DNA of 56,807 nt from Odoribacter lunatus (GCF_943193135.1 NZ_CALPCZ010000016.1:1-56807), one strand, 5' to 3'; shown: positions 33,001-42,819, counted from the stretch's first letter. Numbers and translations: made by a program. Notes: generated from the sequence alone by a model not told the origin.

Positions 33001-33487
33001 CCACAAAAATGCTGTCCAGGTGAGTTCCGAAATCCGATGCGGATAAAGCCAATTTCGTGTTCGATTTAATCGGCCACTTCACCGTAAGGTGCGCATTCAC
33101 CTTGCCTTCCCCCAGATTGTCCCTCAACAGATAAATGCCGGTGACTTTGGCAGCCGTACCGCTCCCCACTTCTCCGGTCATGAACATATATTCTCCGCCT
33201 TCATTCCCCGCCAACGCCGTAGCAGTATGGCCCTCTTTAGCCAGATAAGCATGATGCCACTCCGACATAACGCCTCTTTTCTTGTATTTCAGAAAAATCC
33301 AGGCAGCATCCCAGTTAAAATCATCCCGCCAGGAGTTTTCCCATGAAAGATTAAACTCGACGATCGCAGTATCCCGGGCCGAACCCACAAATCCTGTCAC
33401 TTTGGCTTCCGTACCGATCTTTACGTTATTAGCCACTCCCGAAAGACACCCGAAGAGCAAGGTGGTCATTACAAGTATTTTATACAT
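30068..33487 (-). CDS. Secreted FGE/SUMF1-like protein with inserted discoidin-like domain and glycine-rich C-terminus
   Basis: The start was set at MYKILVMTTLLFGCLSGVA, which gives a signal peptide and lies 33 bp from a promoter; an upstream in-frame ATG adds 47 implausible residues and crosses the eno terminator. The product is 1139 aa. After the conserved N-terminal module (SWRDDFNWDAAW, KKRG) the FGE fold opens at MVYVPFGEYVLGD. It is then interrupted (about 200-345) by a galactose-binding-like domain (AIDFKSPKKVLFFGVSVS, WRLEGSNDNSRW, YYRLYF), typical of F5/8 type C modules and absent from the two paralogs. The FGE fold resumes (YEVSQEQYVEFLN, MEMSGNLWEM, VRGGGF, GFRGAR at ~680), then come Ig-like segments and a glycine-rich domain (about 872-1139). 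The FGE catalytic cysteines are missing. It is the first gene of module 2. Confidence 0.88.
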   Translation of the reverse strand: MYKILVMTTLLFGCLSGVANNVKIGTEAKVTGFVGSARDTAIVEFNLSWENSWRDDFNWDAAWIFLKYKKRGVMSEWHHAYLAKEGHTATALAGNEGGEYMFMTGEVGSGTAAKVTGIYLLRDNLGEGKVNAHLTVKWPIKSNTKLALSASDFGTHLDSIFVAAYAVEMVYVPFGEYVLGDGYSNNSFFSQETNFYGVIPAESDIVTTSYTITANNSSEGSTPSNIAKRIDYATYRPSVNSWYSGTSPSWWAIDFKSPKKVLFFGVSVSTSYPSAYNPGTTWRLEGSNDNSRWTVLSYVDRTLWKAEATSYPVQHSIRVSNPGNYRYYRLYFPSSNIIMQNVAMTEENLFSAPEGGSLRISSEDPLYLVNSGITLSVNYPKGYQGYYLMKYEVSQEQYVEFLNSLTLVQQKNRVANTNFEKMLKGDYVFGSLKQPNCRNGIAFLMMKEPNAPAVFGNNLNPDNKFYSEDDGQTLACNYLSPADMLAYCDWSGLRPMSELEYEKACRRPYPQIPDKGEFAWNTNTGVNKVRSESDLNASKTERETPYDYKMNVNAGGRVGGPLRSGAFATSRTNQQEAGATYWGLMEMSGNLWEMCYNAQSAGSSFIANNVTYSHGDGYITTAGTDVSTSYWPNANTAFAVRGGGFPSGDTLLRTSDRTYALGNYFAAVTTRDSSVGFRGARSILNTTGFTAGRIYGENGLEQDTVCSGVAFTIGGGAAEKTIGKTTYSWYMSENNGTSWTVLEGSNALTLVNNGIKNTAASPKTVLFKRKAMCAVGELFSNTVKIIIPAVFAAPALEDDAAIAIIGQTLTLTMPAGPSGAMYVWTHPNGAKTNSATLTIPSFTLNDAGVYYASYSGVCDGNKKAMEIYPYEEVGKQQFLYRGSEETASVPATATHIRAYLIGASGGGGAYTANTWWSGAGGYTDVLFPVGGQVGVIVGQGGRSGNRSARSAAAYPNGGIGQGGDVSAGSGGGRSQVRFVSGNNLIAIAGGGGGNAGYAGHSGAGGGLSGQNSTGGYSTGGTQTAGGGPRKGGYLQGAHADTNTGNDCGGGGDGYYGGGTTTGDGRPAAGGSGYINRSICIMGKTYTGNIQNRPTQIGTTIAGYSTGTYGVGVISLASGKTSTPGNNGMVVLQYLKRLTK

Positions 33488-33519
33488 AGCTTTCAAAATA
33501 CAATAATCTTTTATAAACG

Positions 33520-33551
33520 CAAAATTAGACAAATATTCACTAAGGAACAAT
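33520..33551 (-). promoter_or_regulatory. Promoter for module 2
   Basis: On the minus strand ATTG (33551-33548) is followed by 20 bases and TAATTTTG (33527-33520), an exact TAnnTTTG. It predicts a short leader of about 30 bases before the ATG at 33487, and supports that start over the longer frame. Confidence 0.7.
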
Positions 33552-33564
33552 TTTTTTTTGCAAA

Positions 33565-33621
33565 AAAAATGCACCTTATAAAAATGCACCCAAAAAGTTT
33601 TGCATTTAACTTTTTGGGTGC
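33565..33621 (-). terminator. Rho-independent terminator after eno
   Basis: A perfect 14-bp inverted repeat (33586-33599 with 33608-33621, arm GCACCCAAAAAGTT) with an 8-base loop is followed on the minus strand by ATTTTTATAAGG and then a run of eight T. It separates the ribosomal/eno unit from module 2. Confidence 0.85.
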
Positions 33622-33671
33622 AATTCATAACTGAACAGATCGAAGATGCAAATCCGTCACAGATAATCTAT

Positions 33672-34970
<1,299 letters not shown>

Positions 34971-35006
34971 TCAGGATTAACGCAAAAGCATTAATATAAG
35001 TTACGG

Positions 35007-35044
35007 CAAAAAGAAAAAACCGTCCTGCCGGAGCAAAACGGTTT
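35007..35044 (-). terminator. Rho-independent terminator after rplQ
   Basis: AAACCGT (35044-35038) pairs with ACGGTTT (35023-35017), with inner CC/GG pairs in the loop, and is followed on the minus strand by TTTTTTCTTTTT. It lies 20 bp after the rplQ stop and ends the ribosomal cluster. Confidence 0.85.
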
Positions 35045-35064
35045 CTCTATACAAATATCGGAAT

Positions 35065-35586
35065 TTATTCAGCCTTGGGAGCCTCTGTCTCCGATGCTTC
35101 AACAGCTGCCGCAGGTGCTTCTTCAACAACAGTAGCTTCTGTCACTTCCGCAGTCGCTTTTTTTGCAGAAGACCTTCTTCTACGGGTTGCAGTTTTCTTT
35201 ACTTCCTGCTTAACTTCCGTATAAGTTGCATTAAAATCAACCAATTCAATTATACAAGTTTCCGCATTATCTCCCAAACGGTTTCCCGTTCTCAATATAC
35301 GGGTATAACCTCCCGGACGATTTACAATCTTCGGAGCCACCTCTCTGAACAATTCTGTAACAGCTTCTTTCTGTCCTAGATAACTAAAGACAACCCGCCG
35401 GGAATTACTATTATCATTTTTACTTTTAGTAATCAAAGGCTCAACATACATTTTCAATGCCTTTGCTTTAGCAACTGTAGTACTAATTCTTTTGTGAAGA
35501 ATCAAAGAAGTCGCCATATTGGAAAGCAGAGCTTTTCTGTGAGCACTCTTCCTATTTAGGTGGTTAAATTTCTTACAATGTCTCAT
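35065..35586 (-). CDS. rplQ: 50S ribosomal protein L17
   Basis: Large-subunit protein near the peptide exit tunnel. The core (about residues 1-120, [20 protein letters not shown] and [20 protein letters not shown]) is typical. The protein is extended to 173 residues by a Lys/Arg patch ([10 protein letters not shown]) and an Ala/Glu/Val-rich acidic tail, as seen in other Bacteroidota L17. It is the last gene of the alpha operon, 5 bp after rpoA, and is followed by a terminator. Confidence 0.98.
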   Translation of the reverse strand: MRHCKKFNHLNRKSAHRKALLSNMATSLILHKRISTTVAKAKALKMYVEPLITKSKNDNSNSRRVVFSYLGQKEAVTELFREVAPKIVNRPGGYTRILRTGNRLGDNAETCIIELVDFNATYTEVKQEVKKTATRRRRSSAKKATAEVTEATVVEEAPAAAVEASETEAPKAE

Positions 35587-35591
35587 TTTAC

Positions 35592-36584
35592 TTATTCCTT
35601 GTCTAATTTATACTTAGATACATCCATACCGAACTCAAGGTTATTGTTTTCCAACAAAGCCTCCAATTCCGTCAACGATTTTTTACCGAAATTACGGAAT
35701 TTCAATAGATCATTCTTGTTGAATTTAACCAATTCACCCAACGTTTCAACTTCAGCAGCTTTCAAACAATTCAACGCTCGAACTGAAAGATCCATATCTA
35801 CCAACTTCGTTTTCAAAAGTTGACGCATATGCAAAACTTCTTCATCGAACTCTTCATTTCCATACTTATCTTCAGATTCAAGTGTAATCTTATCATCTGA
35901 AAACAACATGAAATGATGAATCAAAATTTTAGCCGCTTCTTTTAACGCATCGGTAGGATTGATAGAACCATCTGTCTCTATTTCAAGTAAAAGTTTCTCA
36001 TAGTCCGTTTTACCTTCCACACGATAGTTCTCTACCTCATATTTCACATTTCTAATCGGAGTGTAAATCGCATCTATCGGAATAAATCCGGCCTCGGCAT
36101 CTATCGGCATATTCTCTGTACTGGGAACATATCCCCGACCTTTTTGAATTGTAATCTCCATTTGGAAATGTACATCCGGAGCCATATTACAGATTACCAA
36201 ATCTGTATTCAACACCTCAAACCCCGTCAAAAAACGATTAATGTCTCCCGCAGCAAAAGTTTCCTGCCCAGAAACAAGCACAGTCAGTTTTTCATCTTCC
36301 GTTTCCTCAATTCTTTTCTTAAACCGAACTTGCTTCAAGTTTAGGATAATCTCCGTAACATCTTCAATAACCCCCGGAATAGTTGCAAACTCATGTTCTA
36401 CACCCTGAATTCTTATACCGGTAATCGCATATCCTTCAAGAGAAGAATGTAAAATTCTGCGAAGCGAATTACCAATGGTGATTCCGTAACCAGGCTCTAA
36501 CGGACGAAATTCGAATTTTCCAAACGTGTCCGTCGAATCAAGCATGATTACCTTGTCTGGTCTCTGGAAAGCTAATATTGCCAT
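35592..36584 (-). CDS. rpoA: DNA-directed RNA polymerase subunit alpha
   Basis: Scaffold subunit that dimerises to start core polymerase assembly and contacts activators and DNA. The 330 residues include the N-terminal dimerisation domain ([40 protein letters not shown]) and a C-terminal helix-hairpin-helix domain (about 250-315, [36 protein letters not shown]). The link between the domains is acidic ([11 protein letters not shown]). It sits in the alpha operon between rpsD and rplQ with 5-15 bp spacings. Confidence 0.99.
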   Translation of the reverse strand: MAILAFQRPDKVIMLDSTDTFGKFEFRPLEPGYGITIGNSLRRILHSSLEGYAITGIRIQGVEHEFATIPGVIEDVTEIILNLKQVRFKKRIEETEDEKLTVLVSGQETFAAGDINRFLTGFEVLNTDLVICNMAPDVHFQMEITIQKGRGYVPSTENMPIDAEAGFIPIDAIYTPIRNVKYEVENYRVEGKTDYEKLLLEIETDGSINPTDALKEAAKILIHHFMLFSDDKITLESEDKYGNEEFDEEVLHMRQLLKTKLVDMDLSVRALNCLKAAEVETLGELVKFNKNDLLKFRNFGKKSLTELEALLENNNLEFGMDVSKYKLDKE

Positions 36585-36598
36585 AAATATTTTATTTA

Positions 36599-37207
36599 TT
36601 ACTTAGAATACAACTCTACAATTAACTGCTCTTTAATATTTTCCGGGATATCCGTTCTTTCCGGAACATTCAACAGCTTACCGCTCATAGAAGCTGCGTC
36701 CCATTCCAACCAAGAATACTTACTCACCCGATTACTTCTTAAAGAATCAGCTATTACTTCAAGAGCTTTTGATTTTTCCCGAACTGCAACAATATCTCCT
36801 TGAGAAACTGATGCCGACGGAATATTACATACTCCACCGTTAATCGTAATATGACGGTGAGATACTAACTGACGAGCTGCTGCACGAGTCGGTGCAATAC
36901 CTAACCGATAAACGACATTATCTAAACGACATTCCAGCAACTGCAACAATACTTCACCCGTAATACCTCCTGAACGTTCTGCTTTCTCAAACAAATTTCT
37001 GAATTGCTTTTCCAACAACCCATAAGTATATTTTGCTTTTTGCTTTTCTTTCAACTGAACACCGTATTCTGAAATTTTCTTACGGCGACGAGCCAAACCA
37101 TGCTGACCTGACGGATAATTTCTCCGTTCCAGTGCTTTATCCGGGCCATAAATCGGCTCCCCGAATTTTCTTGCTATTTTAGACTTAGGTCCTGTATATC
37201 TAGCCAT
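36599..37207 (-). CDS. rpsD: 30S ribosomal protein S4
   Basis: Primary 16S rRNA binding protein that nucleates small-subunit assembly. The 202 residues start [19 protein letters not shown] and contain the S4 RNA-binding domain ([34 protein letters not shown]). The N-terminal four-cysteine zinc knot found in some bacteria is absent, so this is the zinc-free form. In many bacteria S4 represses the alpha operon; no leader target was identified here. Confidence 0.98.
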   Translation of the reverse strand: MARYTGPKSKIARKFGEPIYGPDKALERRNYPSGQHGLARRRKKISEYGVQLKEKQKAKYTYGLLEKQFRNLFEKAERSGGITGEVLLQLLECRLDNVVYRLGIAPTRAAARQLVSHRHITINGGVCNIPSASVSQGDIVAVREKSKALEVIADSLRSNRVSKYSWLEWDAASMSGKLLNVPERTDIPENIKEQLIVELYSK

Positions 37208-37239
37208 TTTTATTCAAATTTATTACACGTTACATTTCA

Positions 37240-37629
37240 TTATACTCTTCTACGTTTCGGAGGACGGCAGCCGTTGTGCGGCAGCGGAGTAACATCGATG
37301 ATTTCCGCAACTTCAATACCGCTCGCATGAATAGCACGGATAGCGGATTCACGACCGTTACCGGGTCCCTTAACATATACTTTTGCTTTTCTCATTCCGA
37401 GATCAAATGCCACTTTTGCACAATCACTTGCAGCCATTTGTGCGGCATAAGGAGTGTTTTTCTTAGATCCTTTAAAACCCATTTTTCCTGCCGACGACCA
37501 AGAGATTACTTGTCCTGTCTGGTTTGTCAAGGAAATAATGATGTTATTAAAAGATGAATGAACGTGTGCTTGTCCAACGGCTTCTACTTTAACTAACCGT
37601 TTTCTGTTTGATGTAGACTTCTTTGCCAT
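37240..37629 (-). CDS. rpsK: 30S ribosomal protein S11
   Basis: Platform protein of the small subunit, near the mRNA exit and helix 45. The 129 residues contain [56 protein letters not shown] and the C-terminal signature ITDVTP-like [17 protein letters not shown]. It lies 18 bp after rpsM in the alpha operon. Confidence 0.98.
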   Translation of the reverse strand: MAKKSTSNRKRLVKVEAVGQAHVHSSFNNIIISLTNQTGQVISWSSAGKMGFKGSKKNTPYAAQMAASDCAKVAFDLGMRKAKVYVKGPGNGRESAIRAIHASGIEVAEIIDVTPLPHNGCRPPKRRRV

Positions 37630-37647
37630 AATTCAATTCAATTTCTT

Positions 37648-38025
37648 TTATTTAGTTGCTTTCTTCTTATTAGCAACAGTTTTCTTCTTACCCTTACGTG
37701 TACGGGCATTGTTCTTTGTACTCTGTCCTCTTACGGGCAGTCCTAAACGATGACGGATTCCACGGTAACAACCGATATCCATCAAGCGTTTAATGTTCAT
37801 CTGAATGGTTGAACGCAACTCTCCTTCAACTTTGTACTCTGTATTAATCACTTTTCGTACAGCTGCGAGTTGGTCATCATTCCAATCTTTCACCTTCGTG
37901 TCATAATCGATGCCGGCTTTTTCTAAAATAGTCCGGGCACTACTTCTACCTATACCAAAGATATAGGTCAAGGCTATTTCACCTCTTTTGTTTGAGGGTA
38001 AATCTACACCTACGATTCTTGCCAT
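37648..38025 (-). CDS. rpsM: 30S ribosomal protein S13
   Basis: Head protein that contacts the P-site tRNA and bridges to the large subunit. The 125 residues include the helix-two-turn-helix part ([32 protein letters not shown]) and the basic signature [19 protein letters not shown] followed by a Lys-rich tail. It begins the alpha operon segment, 30 bp after rpmJ. Confidence 0.98.
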   Translation of the reverse strand: MARIVGVDLPSNKRGEIALTYIFGIGRSSARTILEKAGIDYDTKVKDWNDDQLAAVRKVINTEYKVEGELRSTIQMNIKRLMDIGCYRGIRHRLGLPVRGQSTKNNARTRKGKKKTVANKKKATK

Positions 38026-38055
38026 AAATCTTTTTAATTTAACTTAGATTAATGA

Positions 38056-38172
38056 TTAACCCTGACGCATTTTAAACTTCGGGTTCTTTTTGTTAATGAC
38101 GTACAAAACGCCTTTTCTTCTTACAATCTTGCATTCGTCATTACGTTTTTTAATTGACGCTCTTACCTTCAT
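38056..38172 (-). CDS. rpmJ: 50S ribosomal protein L36, zinc-free form
   Basis: This is a short gene of 38 residues plus TAA, starting [20 protein letters not shown] and ending [13 protein letters not shown]36 is a small large-subunit protein. Of the CxxC...C...H zinc ligands only Cys14 remains (Asn11, Asn27 and Phe33 replace the others), so it should not bind zinc, as is usual in this phylum. It is 28 bp after infA and 30 bp before rpsM, the standard order. Confidence 0.97.
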   Translation of the reverse strand: MKVRASIKKRNDECKIVRRKGVLYVINKKNPKFKMRQG

Positions 38173-38200
38173 GGTTTTCTAATTTGACGTTCTTATTCTA

Positions 38201-38422
38201 TTAATTTTTATATCTAAAAGTAATTCTCCCTTTGGTTAAATCGTATGGAGACATATCCACACGCACCCTATCTCCCGGAAGTATTTTAATATAATGCATT
38301 CGCATCTTGCCAGAAATATGAGCCGTTATAATATGCCCATTCTCTAACTCGACCCGAAACATAGCATTCGACAACGCTTCGGTAATTACACCATCCTGCT
38401 CTATTGACGGCTGTTTTGCCAT
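38201..38422 (-). CDS. infA: Translation initiation factor IF-1
   Basis: Binds the ribosomal A site during initiation and assists IF-2 and IF-3. The 73 residues form a single S1/OB-fold domain ([58 protein letters not shown]). It lies 15 bp after map and before rpmJ, probably in the transcript that starts at the map promoter. Confidence 0.98.
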   Translation of the reverse strand: MAKQPSIEQDGVITEALSNAMFRVELENGHIITAHISGKMRMHYIKILPGDRVRVDMSPYDLTKGRITFRYKN

Positions 38423-38437
38423 AAAAACAATTTTAAA

Positions 38438-39220
38438 TTAATCGTCAATTTTTAATTCTTTCTCTACAAATTCAAAAGAAGACAAAATATCCGCTTTATT
38501 CTTCCCTACAGCTACCGTATGTTCAAAATGAGCGGAAGGCATCCGATCTCTCGTTCGTATTGTCCAACCATCTACATCTTGATAAACATGGCGTTTCCCC
38601 AAATTAATCATCGGCTCTATTGCTATCACCATTCCTTCCAAAAGCTTTGAGCCTTGTCCTCTTTTTCCATAATTCGGCACTTGAGGTTCCTCATGCATAT
38701 CCCGACCTACACCATGTCCTACCAACTCACGAACAACAGAATATCCATTGCCCTCACAATAACTCTGCACCGCATAACCGATATCTCCTACCCTTAAACC
38801 AACCACTGCCTTTTCAATCCCTTTGTAAAGTGCCTCTCTAGTCGTCTGTAATAACCTACGAACTTCCGGTTTGACCTCCCCTACTTCAAAAGTATAGGCG
38901 CTATCCCCATAAAATCCGTTCTTTACAGTTCCACAATCTATTGAAACAACATCCCCCTCTTCCAAAAAACGCTTCTTTGAAGGGATACCGTGAACAACTT
39001 CCTCATTAATTGAAATACATAATGTATTCGGAAATCCATCATATCCTAAAAAACCAGGTTCTGCACCATGATCCCGAATAAATTCTTCTGCAATCTTATC
39101 TAACTCCAGCGTCGAAATCCCCGAACGAATATGTTTAGCCAATTCCCCCAAAGTCATTCCGACCAACAAATTGCTTTCCCGAAGTAATTCAATCTCTTCT
39201 GCCGTCTTCAATAAAATCAT
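38438..39220 (-). CDS. map: Methionine aminopeptidase, type I
   Basis: Removes the initiator methionine from nascent proteins; cytoplasmic two-metal enzyme. The 260 residues show the metal ligands in order: VVSIDCGTVKNGFYGDSAYT (two Asp), GHGVGRDMHEEPQVPNYG (His), VIAIEPMIN (Glu) and SAHFEHTVAVG (Glu). The substrate histidine is in EVVHGIPS. No N-terminal zinc-finger extension is present. A good promoter lies only about 5 bases upstream of the start codon, so the message may be leaderless. The secY-map-infA order without adk is normal in Bacteroidota. Confidence 0.98.
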   Translation of the reverse strand: MILLKTAEEIELLRESNLLVGMTLGELAKHIRSGISTLELDKIAEEFIRDHGAEPGFLGYDGFPNTLCISINEEVVHGIPSKKRFLEEGDVVSIDCGTVKNGFYGDSAYTFEVGEVKPEVRRLLQTTREALYKGIEKAVVGLRVGDIGYAVQSYCEGNGYSVVRELVGHGVGRDMHEEPQVPNYGKRGQGSKLLEGMVIAIEPMINLGKRHVYQDVDGWTIRTRDRMPSAHFEHTVAVGKNKADILSSFEFVEKELKIDD

Positions 39221-39224
39221 GCCG

Positions 39225-39255
39225 CAAAAGTAATACTTTTTTTTCTATCGACAAA
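39225..39255 (-). promoter_or_regulatory. Promoter at the map start codon
   Basis: On the minus strand TTTG (39255-39252) is followed by 19 bases and TACTTTTG (39232-39225), an exact match to the Bacteroidota consensus. The expected start of transcription falls at or within a few bases of the map ATG (39220). Confidence 0.75.
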
Positions 39256-39302
39256 AAACATTTCTTAAACGCCAAGTTCCTGAGACATCCACAGTGTATC
39301 CT

Positions 39303-40643
39303 TTAATAAGCTGTCGGTCCTCCCGGTGTCTTACCTTTTATTCTCCCCGATTTCATCAATCCGTCATAATGACGCATCAACAAATGAGACTCTATCTGTT
39401 GTAAAGTATCCAAAACGACCCCCACCAAAATCAACAATGAAGTTCCACCATAAAATTGGGAGAATTGATTATTAACTCCAGCAATAACAGCAAAAGCAGG
39501 CAATATCGCCACAATACCTAAAAAAATAGAACCCGGTAAAGTTATACGCGACATGATCGTATCTAAAAACTCCATGGTCTTTCTTCCCGGCTTCACTCCC
39601 GGAATAAAACCACCGTTTTTCTTCATATCCTCTGCCATTTGCATTGGATTAACTGTGATAGCAGTATAGAAATAGGTAAATGCCACAATCAGCACAAAAA
39701 AAGTGAAATTATACCAAAATCCGGTAAAATTCGAGAAAGCGGCAGCAAAACCCGACAAAGAATCGGAAGCTGCAAAATTCACGAAAGAAATCGGCAAAAG
39801 CATAATTGCCTGTGCGAAAATAATCGGCATAACACCGGCAGCATTTATTTTCAATGGAATATATTGCCGTACGCCGCCGTACTGTTTATTTCCAACAACA
39901 CGTTTCGCATACTGTACGGGCACTTTCCGTGTTCCCTGTACCAACAATATCGTTCCGCAGAATACAAAAAATAAGACTATCAACTCTAACAATAAAGCAA
40001 TCAACCCACCTCCTTGTTGAGACAACCGAGAAGTACCCTCTGCTATAAACGCAAAAGGCAAACGAGCGATAATACCTATCATGATGATAATGGAAACACC
40101 ATTACCGATACCCTTATCCGTAATCTTTTCACCTAACCATAAAACAAACATAGAGCCTGCTGCCAAAATAATTACAGATGAAATCGTAAAGAAAGCACCT
40201 TTCATTATAAAAAACTCCTGCGGAATTTGACTATGCAAATTCGTAAGATAGGCAGAACCCTGCAATATCAGGATTATAATTGTCAAATAACGGGTAATCT
40301 GATTGATTTTGCGCCGTCCGCTTTCTCCCTCCCGCTGCATACGTTGAAAATAAGGCACCGCAATGCCTAACAACTGCACAACAATAGAAGCAGAAATATA
40401 AGGCATAATACCCAAAGCAAATACAGAAGCATTCGAAAATGCCCCTCCGGAAAACATATCCAACAAACCAAGTACTCCCTTGGAAGTTTGTTCCTTTAAA
40501 GCAGAAAGTCCGGCAGGATCAATCCCCGGCAATACAATCTCGGTTCCTAACCTATACACGGCAATCAAACCAAGAGTCATCAAAATCCGGGTTCTTAACT
40601 CTTCGATTTTCCAAATGTTCTTTAATGTATCAAATAACTTCAT
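39303..40643 (-). CDS. secY: Protein translocase subunit SecY
   Basis: Central channel of the Sec translocon in the inner membrane. The 446 residues carry about ten hydrophobic helices, the start MKLFDTLKNIWKIEELRTRI, the plug/TM2 region (MFSGGAFSNASVFALGIMPYISASI), and signature stretches GIGNGVSIIIMIGI and GVMPIIFAQAIM. It is needed to export the signal-peptide-bearing giant and FGE-like proteins in this window. It is 51 bp downstream of rplO, and that gap holds a perfect 12-bp hairpin. Confidence 0.98.
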   Translation of the reverse strand: MKLFDTLKNIWKIEELRTRILMTLGLIAVYRLGTEIVLPGIDPAGLSALKEQTSKGVLGLLDMFSGGAFSNASVFALGIMPYISASIVVQLLGIAVPYFQRMQREGESGRRKINQITRYLTIIILILQGSAYLTNLHSQIPQEFFIMKGAFFTISSVIILAAGSMFVLWLGEKITDKGIGNGVSIIIMIGIIARLPFAFIAEGTSRLSQQGGGLIALLLELIVLFFVFCGTILLVQGTRKVPVQYAKRVVGNKQYGGVRQYIPLKINAAGVMPIIFAQAIMLLPISFVNFAASDSLSGFAAAFSNFTGFWYNFTFFVLIVAFTYFYTAITVNPMQMAEDMKKNGGFIPGVKPGRKTMEFLDTIMSRITLPGSIFLGIVAILPAFAVIAGVNNQFSQFYGGTSLLILVGVVLDTLQQIESHLLMRHYDGLMKSGRIKGKTPGGPTAY

Positions 40644-40658
40644 AAGTTTGGTATTTAA

Positions 40659-40690
40659 ATATCTGAAGACATAAATCCGTCTTCAGATAT
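40659..40690 (-). other. Intercistronic hairpin between rplO and secY
   Basis: A perfect 12-bp inverted repeat (40659-40670 with 40679-40690, arm ATATCTGAAGAC) with an 8-base loop fills most of the rplO-secY gap. It lacks a strong T-run on the minus strand, so it may be an attenuator or RNA-processing/stability element rather than a full terminator. Confidence 0.7.
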
Positions 40691-40694
40691 TATT

Positions 40695-41141
40695 TTACAA
40701 AACAACTACTGACCCGCCAACTGCTTCAATGGCTGCTTTTGCTTTTTCCGAAAAAGCATTTGCTTTCACTTCCAGCTTTGCTTTCAAGACACCATCTCCC
40801 AAAATCTTTATTAAATCATTTTTGGAAGCCAATCCGGCCTTAATCAATGTATTAGGGTCAATAACGGTCAAATTGTCCCGTTCTGCCAACTCTTGAAGCA
40901 TGCTGACATTTATTGCTTTAAATTCAACCCGATTTATATTTTTAAAACCGAATTTCGGAACACGTCTCTGCAAAGGCATCTGTCCACCTTCAAAACCGAT
41001 TTTCGTATGATAACCGGATCTTGATTTAGCTCCTTTGTGTCCTCTTGTTGAAGTGCCTCCTTTTCCCGAACCTTGTCCACGACCTATTCTCTTTTCGTGA
41101 TGTGTGGAACCTTTAGCCGGTTTTAAGCTACTTAAATCCAT
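40695..41141 (-). CDS. rplO: 50S ribosomal protein L15
   Basis: Late-assembly protein of the large subunit. The 148 residues have the Gly/Arg/Lys-rich N-terminal extension (THHEKRIGRGQGSGKGGTS, RGHKGAKSRSGYHTKIGFEGGQMPLQRRVPKFGF) and the C-terminal globular part ending AAIEAVGGSVVVL. It is 30 bp after rpmD. Confidence 0.98.
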   Translation of the reverse strand: MDLSSLKPAKGSTHHEKRIGRGQGSGKGGTSTRGHKGAKSRSGYHTKIGFEGGQMPLQRRVPKFGFKNINRVEFKAINVSMLQELAERDNLTVIDPNTLIKAGLASKNDLIKILGDGVLKAKLEVKANAFSEKAKAAIEAVGGSVVVL

Positions 41142-41171
41142 TTTTATTTTGTATTAAAATAATTCAACAAT

Positions 41172-41354
41172 TTATTTTACTTCTTCCACTTTTACCAAGT
41201 GAGCCACTTTAGCAACCATCCCCTGAATTTGGGGTGTAGCCTCATGCTCTACACTGCTGCTGATTTTCTTCAGCCCAAGTGCGTTTAACGTGCCAACTTG
41301 ACGCTTATCGCTTTTGATTCTACTTTTTACCAACGTAATCTTGATCTTTGCCAT
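41172..41354 (-). CDS. rpmD: 50S ribosomal protein L30
   Basis: Small large-subunit protein. The start was chosen at [20 protein letters not shown], giving 60 residues, the usual length; a longer frame reaching upstream overlaps rpsE in another frame and is not plausible. The family pattern [21 protein letters not shown] is clear. It lies 13 bp after rpsE. Confidence 0.97.
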   Translation of the reverse strand: MAKIKITLVKSRIKSDKRQVGTLNALGLKKISSSVEHEATPQIQGMVAKVAHLVKVEEVK

Positions 41355-41367
41355 AACTCTACTCAAA

Positions 41368-41874
41368 TTAACCGTTAAAAACTTTATCCATACTGATGTT
41401 TCTCTGACGAGCCACCATTCGTGCATCCCTCATTTCCTTCAAAGCTGCAATCGTAGCTTTTACCAGGTTATGCGGGTTGGAAGAACCTTTACTCTTGGCT
41501 AATACATCATGAATACCGGCACTTTCCAATACGGCACGCATTGCACCTCCAGCCACCAATCCCGTACCGGAAGAAGCAGGCTTCATATATACTTCTGCTC
41601 CACCAAAACGAGCCACTTGTTCGTGAGGTATAGTTCCTTTTAATACAGGTACTTTCACCAAATTCTTCTTTGCAGCTTCTACACCTTTTGCAATAGCAGT
41701 GGTCACTTCATTAGCCTTTCCTAATCCCCAACCCACAATTCCGTTTTCATCTCCTACCACAACTATGGCCGCAAAACTGAATGTTCTACCTCCTTTTGTA
41801 ACCTTGGTCACACGATTGATTGCCACCAATCTGTCTTTCAGTTCCAAGTCAGTATTATTTATTTTTTGTTCCAT
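41368..41874 (-). CDS. rpsE: 30S ribosomal protein S5
   Basis: Small-subunit protein at the mRNA entry tunnel, with roles in decoding fidelity and assembly. The 168 residues contain the double-stranded RNA-binding-like N-terminal domain ([36 protein letters not shown]) and the C-terminal domain ([34 protein letters not shown]). It is 11 bp after rplR. Confidence 0.98.
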   Translation of the reverse strand: MEQKINNTDLELKDRLVAINRVTKVTKGGRTFSFAAIVVVGDENGIVGWGLGKANEVTTAIAKGVEAAKKNLVKVPVLKGTIPHEQVARFGGAEVYMKPASSGTGLVAGGAMRAVLESAGIHDVLAKSKGSSNPHNLVKATIAALKEMRDARMVARQRNISMDKVFNG

Positions 41875-41885
41875 TCTGCTAACTT

Positions 41886-42242
41886 TTAAAATTTAAGACC
41901 TCCGTTGCGGGCAGCATCAGCTAATGCTTTTACTCTACCATGATATAAATAACCGTTTCTGTCAAAAACAACAGCTTCAATACCGGCAGCTTTCGCTTTT
42001 TCAGCCACAGCAGCACCTACATAAGTAGCCTGTTCTATTTTCGTCCCTTTTTTCTCTGCAATATCCTTGCTTAATGAAGACACTGACAATATCGTCTTAC
42101 CTTCATTATCATCTATCAGCTGTACAGAAATCTGTGCATTTGAACGAAATACGCTCAAACGAGGTCTCTCAGCCGTTCCGGAGACAATCTTACGAATTCT
42201 CCTTTTTATTCTTAATCTTCTTTGTTCTTTAGTTAAAGCCAT
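41886..42242 (-). CDS. rplR: 50S ribosomal protein L18
   Basis: Binds 5S rRNA with L5. The 118 residues include the basic N-terminus ([17 protein letters not shown]), the [20 protein letters not shown] strand and the C-terminal [26 protein letters not shown]. It is 22 bp after rplF. Confidence 0.98.
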   Translation of the reverse strand: MALTKEQRRLRIKRRIRKIVSGTAERPRLSVFRSNAQISVQLIDDNEGKTILSVSSLSKDIAEKKGTKIEQATYVGAAVAEKAKAAGIEAVVFDRNGYLYHGRVKALADAARNGGLKF

Positions 42243-42264
42243 AACTTTTACTTACTTTAAGTGA

Positions 42265-42819
42265 TTAAACTTTAGCTGACTTACCTGCTTTCCGACGTAC
42301 TTCTTCGCCAACAAAACGAATACCTTTACCTTTGTAAGGCTCCGGTTTGCGGAATGAACGGATTTTAGCAGCCACCTGACCTATCAGTTGTTTGTCACAA
42401 CTTTCCAATGTAATAATCGGATTTGCACGTTTTTCCGTAACTGCAGAAACTTTCACTTCCTGCGGTATTTGCAAAAAGATGGAATGAGAATATCCCAAAC
42501 CCAATTCCAATACATTGCCTTCCGCATTAGCTCTGTAACCAACTCCGACTAATTCCTGCTGAATTTTATAACCTTCAGAAACTCCTACAACCATATTGTG
42601 AATCAATGAACGATACAAACCGTGCATTGCCTTATGGTTTTTATCTTCCGTGTGACGTTCTACATGAACAGTCTTTTCCTCCACTTTTACCGTCAAATCT
42701 TGACTTACTTTCTGAGAAAGCTCCCCTTTAGGACCTTTAACGGTGACGGTATTATCCGGACTTACGGCTACCGTAACTCCCTGTGGTATATGAATCGGTA
42801 ATTTCCCTATTCGTGACAT
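42265..42819 (-). CDS. rplF: 50S ribosomal protein L6
   Basis: Protein at the base of the L7/L12 stalk near the factor-binding site. The 184 residues have two duplicated folds, starting MSRIGKLPIHIPQGVTV and carrying the C-terminal signature PEPYKGKGIRFVGEEVRRKAGKS. It lies 18 bp after rpsH. Confidence 0.98.
   Translation of the reverse strand: MSRIGKLPIHIPQGVTVAVSPDNTVTVKGPKGELSQKVSQDLTVKVEEKTVHVERHTEDKNHKAMHGLYRSLIHNMVVGVSEGYKIQQELVGVGYRANAEGNVLELGLGYSHSIFLQIPQEVKVSAVTEKRANPIITLESCDKQLIGQVAAKIRSFRKPEPYKGKGIRFVGEEVRRKAGKSAKV

Noticed and set aside
30068-33487. Active sulfatase-modifying (formylglycine-generating) enzyme
   Set aside because: The paired active-site cysteines are not present at the expected place after RGG, no sulfatase gene is nearby, and the architecture is that of a surface protein.
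33488-33628. N-terminal extension of the FGE-like gene to the ATG at 33628
   Set aside because: It would include the eno terminator and the promoter, and would bury the signal peptide behind 47 residues.
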